Assembly: GCF_949628265.1 (NCBI RefSeq)
Contig: NC_088787.1
Coordinates: 10,778,501-10,842,500, forward strand
DNA length: 64,000 nt
Direction: 5' to 3'
Source: Cloeon dipterum
Taxonomy: Eukaryota > Arthropoda > Insecta > Ephemeroptera > Baetidae
A program made the position numbers and the translations under genes. The first letter of the stretch is position 1; each line of letters starts with the position of its first letter. Below the pieces are notes generated by a model. That model was not told where the DNA came from. It was given only the letters and a program-made list of their open reading frames with translations, and made no database searches. This document shows positions 11,601 through 22,386 of this stretch, piece by piece.

Positions 11601-14458
11601 GATTTTTCTGGGGGGAAATCATATTATTTTGAGCGCAAGATAATAGTAGAACATGGTTTAAGACTGTTGGTGAAAATGTAGGTTGGTAAGAAAATGCATC
11701 CCTGCCAACTTTCTTAGAATGAAAAAATTATAATTTGTAAAATATAATGAGCTATAATGTATCTAGATAAATATGTCAGAGGGTAACACAATAATCGTAA
11801 GCAATTCACCTTCTTAACAATCTCTCCAAAGTGTTTGAGAACTTCAATCAGGTACAAACAGTGTTCATCAGAGAGATCCTCATCATGCACCAAAGCATGA
11901 AAGGCTTCATCAAGATCATCTGGGTTAACCTTATCAATCAATGCTTCAATTGGCTTCCACATATCCTTGAGGTTCTGTTCAAAGATAATTTAACCTTAGT
12001 TGGCCCATTTTTTCATTTATGTAAAAGAAATATCTGACCTCATTATTTTCGCACAGAAACTGAGAGAGTGATAGAAGAATATTTTGGCCAGCGTACTTCT
12101 TGACAAGGAAATCTGCAGCATACTTGCGCAGCTCAGGAAAGCGACTGAACAAGTGCCCAGTCATGACCAATTCAAACAACTCATTTGCCTTTCTGCTTAG
12201 CCATCTGCAACAAAGATAACAAAATCCAATGCACATTAAATTTAAATATTTTTCAGCGCGTCCTGTGGGATACGAGCTCACAGCCGAGCAGATAACTTAG
12301 GGGCTCGCAAGTGGCCGCAGAGAAGCTTGGACCCATTGTGGCCATCTTTTCAGCTATTTTATTGAAACGCCTCAAATTTGTCATTAAATAAACCGCTGGA
12401 AAGGTGCGAAATCCAGCAACTAGCGAGTCCTCCCAGCCAGGAGCATTTTGGGGCACTATTAATTAACCACCCTTTGCCATCTCTTTGACAGAGTGCAGCC
12501 AGAAATAGATTGCCAAATGCTTGAATATCTAAAGCAGTCTCAGCCAGCCATGCTAACAGGCTAATTATGGGTCACATGGTCAGCCACTAGCCGCCAAGAA
12601 TTTAACCAAAAAAGTCGACAATTGTCTAAGCGTGCCAAAGAAAAGAGCGGCTCCCGGCCCTTTAGTAGCACTGTTAATAATTGATAATGTTTGTCAGCCG
12701 CAATCAGGGAGCCAAAACTCGACTGCAACCGGTTAAGCCAGCCCATAATAACGCACACAGACTGACACTGACAGGAATGCCAATACAATGAGAGCACACG
12801 ACAGTTAAAATAAATAACCTTAATAAGACATACCCCCGTTGACGACTCGTCTCCAAGATCTCGTAAGAAGGGCCAAACTCCATGCATCGATTTTTCAGGT
12901 TGAGGTTGAAAATGTCACCATTCTCCTTCATGAATCGCTTTACATGGCTGCTGTGAACGTCATCCAATTGTTTCACCACAACACTAAAGCACTATATCAA
13001 ATCACTTTAATAACTTTCTCAGTAATGTTAAATTTTCGTTTACTTCGATTGCGTGCGCTTGCTCTTCCCTTGTCAAGGACGTAAGACTCAGTGCAACATA
13101 ATCCATGGCCTCTCTTTTGGCCACAGCTGCAGGGTGTTTGACCATCAAGCTACACAGCTCCTCACAACTGGCCTTTCTGATGGGAATTTCGCAGTACTCA
13201 CTGAAAAATAAATCATTAAATTCAACTATATGCTTTTAAGGAATTACTTGCCGAGAACCAAGGCCCAAGTGCTGAATGAATGGTGGGACTTGGTCATACA
13301 GGAGACGCAGTTCTTCTCTGTTCTCAGCATCAATTTCTCCGCCGCCAGATAATCTCAGACTTTCATCTGTACGTTCTTGAAGAGTGTCCAAGATATTCCT
13401 TACAACCGCTCGCGCTGTAATTAAAGAAGCGGAATTTCACTTAACAACAGTAATAATTAGAAAATTCGCCAGTGGTAATATGAATAGTTTCGCCAAAAAA
13501 GCATTTTCTGGTAATTTCTCAATTTGACATTTAGTTGATACGTTTAACATTCTAATGAAACGTTAAAATTTGGAAATAATAACGCTTGGAGGGGCAAATT
13601 CATTTTTTTTTCAAACTCGCCAATCAAATTTCCAGTGTATCTTGCTTGAGCAGCAAAACAATTCGAGAGTTTCTTGCAGAATTTAAGGAAGAATTTAGCC
13701 TGTTCCTTGCAATTGGAATCATCAGGGAAGCAGCTTGAAATGAGGTTTAAGAACGGTTGCTCATAAGTCTCATTTGTGGAGCTTGCATCAGACGAATCAT
13801 TTTCGATAGATAGTTGATATGGCATCTTCTCCACTCGCATATCTTCCAGCTGATTGTGAAAAACAAGTTTGTATCTTATTAAGGTCTATCAATGTTAAAT
13901 CTACCTGATCTGACACCATATTGACAGCAGCATCCAAATTAGCAAAGCGAATAGATGAGATATTGGTAAATCCCATGGCAAAAAAGACGGATATGGTCAC
14001 CTCTCCCATGTACTGTTCAAAAGTCAATGACCCAGCATAATTGGAGGCCGAGATCTATCCAGACATAAGAAAATTAAATAAAATTACATAATTATATAGC
14101 ATTTTTAAATCAAATCTATACCCGTAAGGCTGCGTCATCCTTGGCATTTTTGACAAAAAGCTTGAACAGTTTTGGGCAATCGTTTCGCTCCATGAGATCA
14201 ATGCAGTTAATTGCTAAACACAAAATTTGTAATAGTTCACAAAGATTTTCAAATTAAGCTCATACGTTGTTCATTTTGCTCTGCTATAGAGCCTGATGAG
14301 GATGAAGCATCAGTGGCAGATACAATGGAGACTGATGTCTCAATATTTGCTTCCACGTTGGAGGGAACACTCCCAATGCTTTCACCCCGCTCATCCCTTT
14401 CACCAACTTCATCGGGCACTGAGTAGTTCGTGATATTATGTGATGCATCCGAATCCAT
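8693..14458 (-). CDS. Divergent SCC3/STAG-like cohesin subunit
   Basis: Eighteen exons on the minus strand: 14266-14458, 14122-14213, 13905-14054, 13549-13849, 13248-13414, 13044-13196, 12834-12991, 12039-12204, 11810-11974, 11485-11607, 11084-11230, 10724-11035, 9792-9968, 9468-9689, 9205-9411, 8960-9147, 8824-8903 and 8693-8772. Together they encode 1026 residues in one unbroken frame. STAG/SCC3 proteins are HEAT-repeat subunits that bind the kleisin and DNA in the cohesin ring. The order of segments follows STAG: an acidic, serine-rich start; a STAG-like region with TFEQYMGEVTISV; an SCD-like block IRKASCEELCSLMVKHP; LRKYAADFLVKKYA followed by FLCENNENLKDMW; and KKLGELKKKFKVLL followed by RFEENLEVLES. 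These match human STAG2 only in spaced residues, from memory, so family placement is inference. It lacks a long C-terminal tail (STAG is about 1230 residues). It ends in the acidic MEDIEDGDSEEY. The exon 4 donor (T|gttaaa) is weak. An upstream in-frame ATG at 14515 would add a His-rich stretch. Confidence 0.62.
12255..12572 (-). mobile_element. Retroposon-like interspersed repeat, copy 1 (intronic)
   Basis: A GC-richer block inside intron 7 of the SCC3-like gene. Read on the plus strand it matches the reverse complement of 26155-26590 at several places: the segment starting GCTGGAAAGGTGC (12392), CCAGCAACTAGCGAGTC, CTCCCAGCC, and TTGCCATCTCT near 12474. The other copy ends in an A-rich tail, so this one would be minus-oriented with its tail end near 12241-12255. 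Coordinates are approximate. It could be a SINE or the 3' end of a LINE. Confidence 0.6.
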
Positions 14459-14565
14459 GACTCTCTGTATGTACAGAAAAGCATGATGATGATGATGTAT
14501 GTTATCATAAAACATAGAATAAAACGAAGAATTTTATATTCTGTCTCAAAATTAGTGGTGGAATT

Positions 14566-14603
14566 ATTATGTATCTACATTATTAATATTGTAGATACAT
14601 AAT
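14566..14603. repeat. Perfect 14-bp hairpin
   Basis: The arm ATTATGTATCTACA (14566-14579) is followed, after a 10-nt AT-only loop, by its exact reverse complement TGTAGATACATAAT (14590-14603). It lies about 110 bp upstream of the SCC3-like start codon. It may be a cruciform-prone AT palindrome or the remains of an inverted-repeat element; function is unknown. Confidence 0.8.
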
Positions 14604-14643
14604 GCATGTAGAAACATTACATAATTATTATATTATGGTAAAG

Positions 14644-14742
14644 TTACAGTTTCTTCCGGGTTACACATCTCGCCAGTTCTTATGAGAATCCCATGTTAAA
14701 GTAAGGGTGGCAAAAACTGTAACTCGGCGACAAAAACTGTAA
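14644..14742. mobile_element. Small inverted-repeat element, possible MITE
   Basis: About 99 bp with imperfect inverted ends. The left end TTACAGTTTCTTCCGGGTTA pairs with the right end TAACTCGGCGACAAAAACTG plus TAA. An inner 11-bp exact inverted repeat (AGTTACAGTTT at 14642-14652, AAACTGTAACT at 14714-14724) is nested in it. I could not see a clear target-site duplication, so the mobile origin is tentative. Confidence 0.4.
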
Positions 14743-15350
14743 TTTTTCCATACATATATGTACAACATAATATACATATGTATATAATTTGCATGTGTAT
14801 GATAGTTCAATTTAAGCGACTCACAGCTGGTGTTCCGCGTACGAGCCCACAGTCCTTTTCACAATCAGACATCAGTTTATGTAGAAGCTAGACAGCTACA
14901 GCTACAGCTAGCAATAATGAACGCACAGTCGCACACTGATGATGATGACTGAACTCGGCGTTCTCTGGGCAATCTGGGCATGCATAATATACATAGTCTG
15001 TTCCGTGCTACCGTGGGGCGTCGGCTCGGCTTTCGGCTTCGACGGCTTCTTCAGAAAGTTCAGAAACACTCAACACTCCTTCACACACTCCCTCTCCTCC
15101 CACAAACTCCAGCCACTGAGCCACTGCAGCACTGCTGTCTTGCTGTAAGTCCTGTAAGTAGTGCGCTGTAGCTTCTCCCGCTTTTCCCATCCTCCAGCGG
15201 CTTGAGAGTCATTGGTCATGTCATATTGCAATGCAAGCATACATCGCCACACTCTGCATCCTCTGCATGGTCCAGTTATCCAGTTTTCGTTGGCGCTCTC
15301 GGTCAGAAGATGCATCTGCGGCCGCTGGCGAGCCGCGAGCTCGGCGCAGT

Positions 15351-15602
15351 CAGGGTTCCGAAAAACCTGCCTGGGTTTGATTGAGGAGGGGTAATATGGG
15401 TTTTACTGTTTTTTTTTTCAGATTTGCTATTCACTGCAATTTTATGAAACGAAGAAATTTATTCCCCATATTCCAGGAAGGGCTTGCCTATTTTCCAATG
15501 GCAAAAATGCAACACTTTTTTTAGCGGTTTAAGAACGGCCAAAAGACAATTTTTAGCCTGGTTAAAACCGAAAAACCTGGGTAGGGAAAATTCGGAACCC
15601 TG
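15351..15602. mobile_element. Non-autonomous hAT-type DNA transposon (MITE), copy A
   Basis: A 252-bp element with 12-bp exact terminal inverted repeats: CAGGGTTCCGAA at the left, TTCGGAACCCTG at the right. It is flanked by an 8-bp target-site duplication with one mismatch: GGCGCAGT (15343-15350) and GGCGCCGT (15603-15610). CAG-starting ends and 8-bp duplications are hallmarks of the hAT superfamily. It has no transposase coding. A second, more diverged copy lies at 45553-45809. Confidence 0.85.
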
Positions 15603-16443
15603 GGCGCCGTGCGGCACCCTCTTCCGCAGCGCCTGCCACTCGAGGGGTGGCTCGGTTGCACGCACTTTTGAATGTTATAATTATTACGCGCAGTAGAGGA
15701 AAACCAGTGGTCTATTTTTTGTGTTTTTAGCATAATGTTTGACATTAAAAAAAAAATATCGCTGCACCCTGGTTACACCAAGCAAGTTTACTCTCTAAAT
15801 AGAGAGCAAGGCTCTTAAATTTAAAGTAAATATTTAACTTCACCGTGCAGTTTAGTAGAAACTGTGCCGCCGAGCAGCCTTGACGTGCAAGTTGCATAAT
15901 ATTCCATTATTTCAATATACAAAAGCGAGGAATCGCCTAAATGGAATAGTATTTAAATTGCATTTCATTTTAAACGAATGGAGCATTTTTATTTCTATAT
16001 TTTAGGAGGGCAGACTTTTCAAAAAATTAAATCAATAATTCATTCAGTCTCGATAAGTTTGTTATTAAACGCCACCATTGATTTTTCCATGCTACAGTCC
16101 TGTGCTAAAACATCATAGCACACAAGAGAAAATAAGTTCATAACCTCAAAAATTCCTTCCCTGGCAATTCTCTGCTCAATTCCTTTATTGAAGGAATTTA
16201 TAACATTTGGTGAATTTTTCTAAATTCCTCGGGCGTTCATTCCTTCCAAGTCCCTATTTACAATAGCTAAACTCCCTTACTAACAATCGAGCTCGTGCCA
16301 GCACCAGAGACTTGCTGCACCAAGAAAAAAACCGTCTGGATGACTATCAAGAGATAAAAAAGGGCTGGTAAGCAAGAAACAGTTATTTTCCCTGCAAATT
16401 ATATATTATTTGAGCATGTTTTCACGCAGGCAGGAAAAGAATT

Positions 16444-19400
16444 ATGGAAGAAAGAGGTCGGCTGTTGGCCCCAGTGCCGTGGGTTCCGATAGTCAACAAC
16501 CCTGATTTGAAGCTGGAGGACTCTGCAGTGTTTAAAAATGTTCAATTCCGCAGCAAAGCCGAGAAGGAGCAGCAAATCGCAATATTCAAGAACCTCAACA
16601 AAATGTTCCCATTCTACATTCCAATTGAGTAAGATATTATTTATATTTCCTTAAGAACAATATTAAATGTCTTATAGGCACCACAGGATGAACGTAAATG
16701 GAATGGTCAAGAATAGACCAAACGGACAGTACTGGGCAGTGGCGCTTCACTTTTTGATCAGCAGCAAGGGCCACAATCAATACGCGTGGAACGAATTCCA
16801 GAAGCATTTAGATGCCAAGAGTAAAGGCAAAAATATAAATAATTCCACCTGCGCGGCTTCCTACATTTCAGATTTCACGATGAATACCTGGTTCCCGGTA
16901 TGGTAAAATTTTGATTTTTGTCATTACAAAAATATTTTTATTCGACATGAATTTAAGGAAGGGAATCCACCGCAGTGCCGAAAATTAGTGGGATATTTTT
17001 CCGATGATTGGGTGCGGATGCAGCTGGAGTTCCAGCCAGTCTTGTTCCACCAGTGGCTCGTCGCATTGATGGTCCCAGTTATCAAGATTTCGATGGAGTT
17101 GTCAGAGCTAGCTTACTTGCCGTCCGGTTTACACGGCAAAGCTCAAGAAGATATCATCCGGGTCTTCAAATGGACCAGATCCGCGTGGGACTACGTTTCG
17201 CAGGGTTTCAGCTTCCTTCAGGCCTGTGCTGAATTGAACTCTAATTTTGAGGAGTTGAAAAAAAAATTTCCTGGGATTACATTTCCACATCACTTCGTGT
17301 TTCATCACTCAGATGTGTTAAAAGTGATCAGGTCGTCCAAGAAACTCGCTTGGGGCAATTCACAAGTCGCTCTGAGCAAAATCGATTGCGATGTCTATCA
17401 ACCAGCACTGTTGAACATTTATGATTTGGAATTTTGGACAAACACTAAATCGCAACGTCGCAAGATTTTTTATAATCCGGCAGAACAAGATGCAGGGCTC
17501 CGAGAGGAAGAAGATGAAGAACTTGATGGTACTAATTTAGAAATTGACGAATTGTTGGAATCGCTACAGGTGCACTGCAACCACAATCTCGTATTCACCG
17601 AAAGGCTGAAATTATTTTTGTTTCGAGACAACATATTCGTTAGAGCTATTTTAGATTTGAAGAGAATCGAAGGTATTGACTTTTTATTATTTTTTTACAG
17701 TTGTATAGTTTCAAAATCATTTTATTTTAGAAATTTCTATTTCGATGCGGTTCAGAAAGGAGGAGCATGGAACCATCGGATCAATTATGAGTATCATGCA
17801 ATACAATCTAATGAGTATTGCCGCCAACAAAGCGAAGATGCGTATCTGCGAAGTGAGTGGAGTTGACCCGAGCCGGCTGCTCAGGGTAAATTATGATGAC
17901 CTTCCAGATGTGAAATTATTTGAAGACTTTAATGCTAAAGATTTACGGGATTACTCCAAAAACGACAAATTTTGGTTTGAGCAGAAACCTTTGGAGGAAA
18001 CACTTGATCACGAAATCGGAACGGTAGATAAAAATATTCCCAGCTACAATGAAGATCCATTCCAAATTGCAAATAGATTCGTGGTAAGGCCGGAATTCCA
18101 GTAAAATGATCCCATTCAAAAATATCATATTTGGTAGACCAGTAGTTTCATAGAAACGTTAATTGCATACAAGTTTTTCCTTTTAGTTCTTTTTCAGTAA
18201 ATTTTCACTAAAGCCGGTGTTATTCTGAACATTTCCCTGCAGGGCTAAAATTAAATATTAATCTGCCGATGATTCCCCCAGGGCTGGAAAAAACATAGTA
18301 CTGTTGATTACAAGCTACAAGCACGTGCAAAATAATTATTTTCTATATCCATCGCTCATTCACTGACAGCCATTCCTTCTTATAGATTAATTTCACGCAA
18401 CGCGAGTGTTTTTGGTTTTTAATTTCATGCGTTACCCTTGAATTTATACAGCAAAACCACCTAATTGATCATTTGCTTTTAGTGCATACAATATACAGTT
18501 GAACTTATTGTACTTTTAATTACTTTTGTGATTTTTATTTCTATATTTAAATCCATTCATTGAAAATTTCCACAATTTTCAGGGGAGAATCAAGAAATTA
18601 GTGCAGAATAGAATCGCAATGCATCGCGAAGTGGAAGACCTCATCGAAGTTTCAAAGGAACGCGGCAACAACCACGAAGTCAATGATTGGCAGTTCGCGC
18701 AGTACCTTTTGCCTTGCTTCGTGGCCTCGATGCTCAAACTGTTCACCCAAACACAGAATATTGATGAACATTCCAAAACATTTTATATCGAAGTAGTGGA
18801 CAAGCTCATCGCCGCTTACGAAGATTTTGAGGGGATTGACTTTGGGCTAGAGGAAAAGTATCTTCCTTTGTTTTTGAAAAAGCGGTTTGCGTGTCCGAAT
18901 TTGCTAAAGGCCTTTATCGAATCAACGATCAGAGATGATTTTTATCTGGAAAAAAAACAAGAAACATTTGTGAAGCATTTTAAAAATGATCTACAACGCC
19001 TGTTGACGTTTAACGAGGTGCTGGACAATAGCTGCAAATACTCACCGAGTGCTGAAATCTCGTCGCAGACCAACCGCCATTACGACTTGGTGACTTTTGA
19101 TTTTTTCCTAAATCTTCAAAATGCTTTGAGCGTCAATCAAGACATTCTAAAAAAACTCTTCATAATGGATCCCAATGTGATTAGCGATGCAATGAACCAC
19201 TTGATCAAAGTTTTGTGCCATGTTGGCTTTCATCCAAAAAACATCGTTGATGATGTTCCTCCAGGCCTGGACACTTCATCTATCCAGTTACTTGCTCTAG
19301 TAAAATATTGCTTGCGGCAGAAAGACGCCAAGGATGACCTCACGGGAGTTCATCGTTTGAAAAAACCCGACAAGAGTTTGGACGCACTCATGAAAAACGC

Positions 19401-19932
19401 AAGAGAGGAATGTGAAAATTTGACCGAGAGCAAAAGGCAGAGTCTCGCTTTCTATTTGGCTATGAAAATAATTCCCAGAGAAAATTTCTCCATGCTGTTG
19501 AATAAAAAATCGACCCAGAGCTGTCTAGATCACGTTTTGGAGGACTACGTGAAGGGCGAAAAAATGTTGTTGCTCAAGTATTTCTTAAATAGGATAAAAA
19601 ACATGTCTCTCCAAGAAAAGCCGAGAGTGTCACACATTTTCGCAAAAGAAAAGGCTCCGGTCCTGTACTACGTCGCCCTCAACGAAGTTGGTAGAAGCAG
19701 CAATAAAATTAAGATCCACTGCCCCGGGGAAACTTGGTTCTTCCCGATCGACCACTGCAGGAATTGCGGCTTGGTGGACATAGACGGTTCCAAAATCCAT
19801 CAGTGTTTTAAGTGCAGCATCATTTACTCTCCAGACACACATTTCTTCTGCTCGGAAGAATGCCAAAAGAGCGCAATGGACACTTACCACGCCAAACAGC
19901 ATGAGGAGTTTCATAAAAAACTAGTATTTTAG
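16444..19932 (+). CDS. MYND-like zinc-finger family protein, paralogue 1
   Basis: Five exons: 16444-16628, 16678-16897, 16958-17672, 17731-18083 and 18583-19932, giving 940 residues in one frame. I do not recognise the family. The body has no obvious catalytic motif. The start contains NPDLKLEDSAVF and KAEKEQQIAIFKNLNK; the middle has NGQYWAVALHFLISSKGHNQ, then an acidic linker (about residues 315-330). The last about 55 residues have metal-binding spacing C-x2-C-x12-C-x2-C-x11-C-x3-C-x8-H-x3-H (starting HCRNCG), close to a MYND finger but at the C-terminus and with a final His instead of Cys. MYND fingers normally bind short proline-rich peptides; here that role is only inferred. Paralogue 2 at 24.2-28.3 kb shares every intron position and phase. 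The first AATAAA (20331-20336) lies beyond a decayed finger copy, so the 3' UTR may include it. Confidence 0.85.
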
Positions 19933-20745
19933 AATTAGTTCTTCAATCAAGGTAGAAAAATTTGTTTTAGAAAAATGAGTTCTTTTTATATGACACCGCT
20001 TTTTGCTTATAAATCACAAAATCATTCCTGTTCAAATCAAACCAAAATTGATTGTATCCTAGTATCTGATTTAATTAATTTCCCATTCCGATTTGACAAT
20101 CAGAACTTAAAATTGTATATAAATTGATCGTTACTACTACTGCAGTAAGTGCGGCTTACTAACAGACGTTTATAAATACCCGCGCTCAAAGTGCAGCAAC
20201 TGCGAGCAATATTTTTTTTCAGTTTGGGATGAATGCAAAATTAGCGCCAAAGATTGTGCCGAGATAATAGATTACTGCTAGGTTCAAAATCAATGTCACA
20301 TTTGTTCAAAATTTGCTACTGATATAAACAAATAAAAAATAGCTGGGATTCCATTTTACCTATTTTAATCGCCTACCAAAAGTAGAAAGTAAAATTTCCC
20401 TTATTCTCCTTCCAATTCACCAGTACAGTAGGTGCTACAGCCCTTAGTGTTTTAAGTTTCCAGTGGTTTCCTTCGACTTTAAGGCAATACCACTGCGATT
20501 TCAGACTCAATCCTGTTGCTGTGCATTCTTCAATTAAAAATATTCCCTTTAATTTGTTAAAAACAAAAATCAAACTAGCCAATCGCAGTAGAATATATCT
20601 CAGCAAATAATATTCCTTTATGAGGAAACCACCATTAGTATGCTGATGTTGAATATAAATATAGGAGTAGTACATTTTAACAATTCGTTTATTTTAATCA
20701 AATCGATGAGTTCGCACAGCTATGTGATCATTCTTAAACAGACTT
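19933..20745. other. Spacer after MYND-like paralogue 1
   Basis: About 0.8 kb between the stop of paralogue 1 and the stop of minus-strand MRPS18C. It carries the decayed finger at 20138-20281, an AATAAA at 20331-20336 and a minus-strand polyA candidate for MRPS18C (TTTATT at 20688-20693). A 100-codon minus-strand open frame at 20373-20675 has no support. Confidence 0.45.
20138..20281 (+). pseudogene. Decayed third copy of the MYND-like finger
   Basis: A plus-strand stretch encoding YCSKCGLLTDVYKYP, then KCSNCEQYFF, then DECKISAKDC, ending in TAG at 20279-20281. It lines up with the C-terminal finger of the tandem family: paralogue 2 has HCRNCGVVDKDVYQYP and then CSECSN. The early CxxC pairs are kept, but the final Cys-x3-Cys and His-x3-His part is degraded. 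No upstream exons of a third gene are visible between 19933 and 20137. It is best explained as a relic of another tandem copy; it could also be read only as 3' UTR of paralogue 1. Confidence 0.6.
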
Positions 20746-21228
20746 TTAAAACCTATGAGGACGCAGTGGCTTTTCAGGATCATAAAGAGCAGGATCCTTC
20801 AAAAATTTGACGTTTTTCAGCATGACTGGCATCATACCCAAGCTCCTGGCTTTTGCAATTTCTCTGGCTACCTGCTCGTGTTTGTGTTTGCACAGTCCGG
20901 TAATGTGTCTGCCATAGGGTCTGCCGGTAAAAGAGGAGACAAACTGAGACAGCAGCCGAAGATTTTTGTAGCTTGGGCTGATGTCCATCTGGCAAAGAAT
21001 GCATTTCACCTTCTCCTTTTCGTATGGATTTTTCATTTGTGATGCGGGCAAATCATTTTCTCTCTCAGCAAAGACCTTCTGCAAGACAACCTCCTCGCTC
21101 TTGCTACTAGGGTTTTCTGGAAATGAGGTGATGACAGCCTCTGATGGTGCTGCCACGGAGGACCATCTGGTTGAATTGAATCGGGTGATGCGAGTGACGA
21201 GTTTTCGGCTAGCCAAATTTCGCAGCAT
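20746..21228 (-). CDS. MRPS18C: Mitochondrial ribosomal protein S18C (bS18m)
   Basis: A single coding exon of 160 residues. It is a small-subunit mitoribosome protein. The first about 25 residues (MLRNLASRKLVTRITRF) are basic and Arg-rich, as in a mitochondrial presequence. The S18 core follows: KCILC, LLSQFVSSFTGRPYGRHITGLC and AKARSLGMMPV, matching human MRPS18C. The paired cysteines of the core (76 and 79, plus 113) are kept. I chose the ATG at 21228 because the open frame above it crosses a pyrimidine tract and CAG (about 21231-21245), the look of a 5'-UTR intron acceptor. It is divergent from ALG13, with 642 bp between start codons. PolyA candidate TTTATT at 20688-20693. Confidence 0.92.
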   Translation of the reverse strand: MLRNLASRKLVTRITRFNSTRWSSVAAPSEAVITSFPENPSSKSEEVVLQKVFAERENDLPASQMKNPYEKEKVKCILCQMDISPSYKNLRLLSQFVSSFTGRPYGRHITGLCKHKHEQVAREIAKARSLGMMPVMLKNVKFLKDPALYDPEKPLRPHRF

Positions 21229-21870
21229 TTTTGCCTGAAAGAAAAAATTGATAAAATATTTTATATACATATATATACCCAAATTTTCATTGTCGAATTG
21301 AAATTGTGGATATTGTGTTAAAAAAGCGCAATTTTTCCGATACCAGGAGGAAGTTAAAGTTAGTTGATCTTACTCGTTAAAAAATAATATATCTATTTAT
21401 GTATTTTTAAATCGATAAGAGATGACAACTTGAAAAATGTATGTTACATATTTATATGCACATCATGCACAGTCATGGTCAAATCGGGTGAATAAAATTT
21501 AGAAAATGATTGAAAATCGAGCGACATGACTCAGACACATGAAACCATCTGTTTTAACAAAGCAATTATTACGTACCGATCAAATTGAAATTGACTTGAG
21601 CCGATATTTCCAGCTAATTTTCTGAAAAACAAAACCAAACGCCTGCAGTTCTCACCAGGTTCTCACGAACACAATAATATTATGTTGTTATTGTTATTTA
21701 GCAGCCGGTAAGAGAAGGTTTTTTGTTTTTATCTTCCTATAGAAAACCGGTTATATTGCAACACCGCTTCCCTTATGCACCATGATAATGATCATCTTAA
21801 ACCTGTATGCAGTGAACGCAAAAAATATACCGGTTATTACGCCGGAAATGTGCGCGCGCAAGCAAATCAT
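21229..21870. promoter_or_regulatory. Bidirectional promoter region, MRPS18C / ALG13
   Basis: The 642 bp between diverging start codons, AT-rich, including the putative 5'-UTR intron of MRPS18C at its left. Transcription starts cannot be placed from sequence alone. Confidence 0.45.
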
Positions 21871-22386
21871 ATGGCGGGCGTAAACAAGACTGTCTTTGTC
21901 ACTGTCGGCTCGACAAAATTCGACAAATTCACCGAGGTTTTGGTCACCCCAGGCGTTTTGAAGGTACTGAAAAGTCGAGGTTACACCCGGTTGAAGATCC
22001 AGTACGGAAATGGCTCGTTTATTCCTCCGGACTGCAGTCTGGAAGGTGTGCAAATCAGCTCGTATCGGTTCAAGGACTCGCTCCAGCAGGACATGTCCTC
22101 AGCAGATCTGATCCTGAGCCACGCAGGAGCCGGCACGTGCCTCGAGGCTCTCGGACTGGGCAAGAAGTTGGTCGTGGTTGTCAATGAAGACCTGCACGAC
22201 AACCACCAACTGGAGCTTGCCCAGAAATTCGCTGAGCTAGGCTATCTGTTGTATTGCACTTGCGGCACTTTGTACAAAACCCTTCAGAAAATGGACTTAA
22301 ATAGTTTGAACGATTATGTACCTGGAAATCCACAGCTTTTTGCCGATTTTCTCACAAACGCCATGATTTCAGATTCTGAAATATAA
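21871..22386 (+). CDS. ALG13: UDP-GlcNAc transferase subunit ALG13
   Basis: A single exon of 171 residues, like the 165-residue glycosyltransferase form of ALG13. With membrane-bound ALG14 it adds the second GlcNAc to dolichol-PP-GlcNAc on the cytosolic face of the ER, early in N-glycan assembly. VFVTVGSTKFD at the start, SHAGAGTCLEALGLGKKLVVVVNE (from residue 83) and NHQLELA (111-117) form the UDP-GlcNAc-binding GT28 C-terminal fold. The longer deubiquitinase/Tudor form is not encoded here. An in-frame ATG at 21775 would add 32 residues with no family match, so the ATG at 21871 is preferred. AATAAA at 22417-22422. Confidence 0.95.
   Translation: MAGVNKTVFVTVGSTKFDKFTEVLVTPGVLKVLKSRGYTRLKIQYGNGSFIPPDCSLEGVQISSYRFKDSLQQDMSSADLILSHAGAGTCLEALGLGKKLVVVVNEDLHDNHQLELAQKFAELGYLLYCTCGTLYKTLQKMDLNSLNDYVPGNPQLFADFLTNAMISDSEI

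Larger units (their letters stand above)
14459..16443. promoter_or_regulatory. Intergenic region upstream of two diverging genes
   Basis: About 2 kb between the start of the SCC3-like gene (minus) and the first MYND-like family gene (plus), so both promoters should be here. It contains a perfect hairpin (14566-14603), a small inverted-repeat element (14644-14742), a CAGCTACAGCTAGC-like short repeat near 14895-14910, a CT/CA-rich stretch near 15075-15110, and a hAT-type MITE (15351-15602). No coding exon is supported. Confidence 0.5.

Noticed and set aside
20373-20675. 100-codon minus-strand frame downstream of MRPS18C
   Set aside because: Lies where the MRPS18C 3' UTR and polyA signal should be; no family match.
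21775-21870. N-terminal extension of ALG13 from an upstream ATG
   Set aside because: The 32 extra residues have no counterpart in ALG13; the later ATG gives the conserved start.
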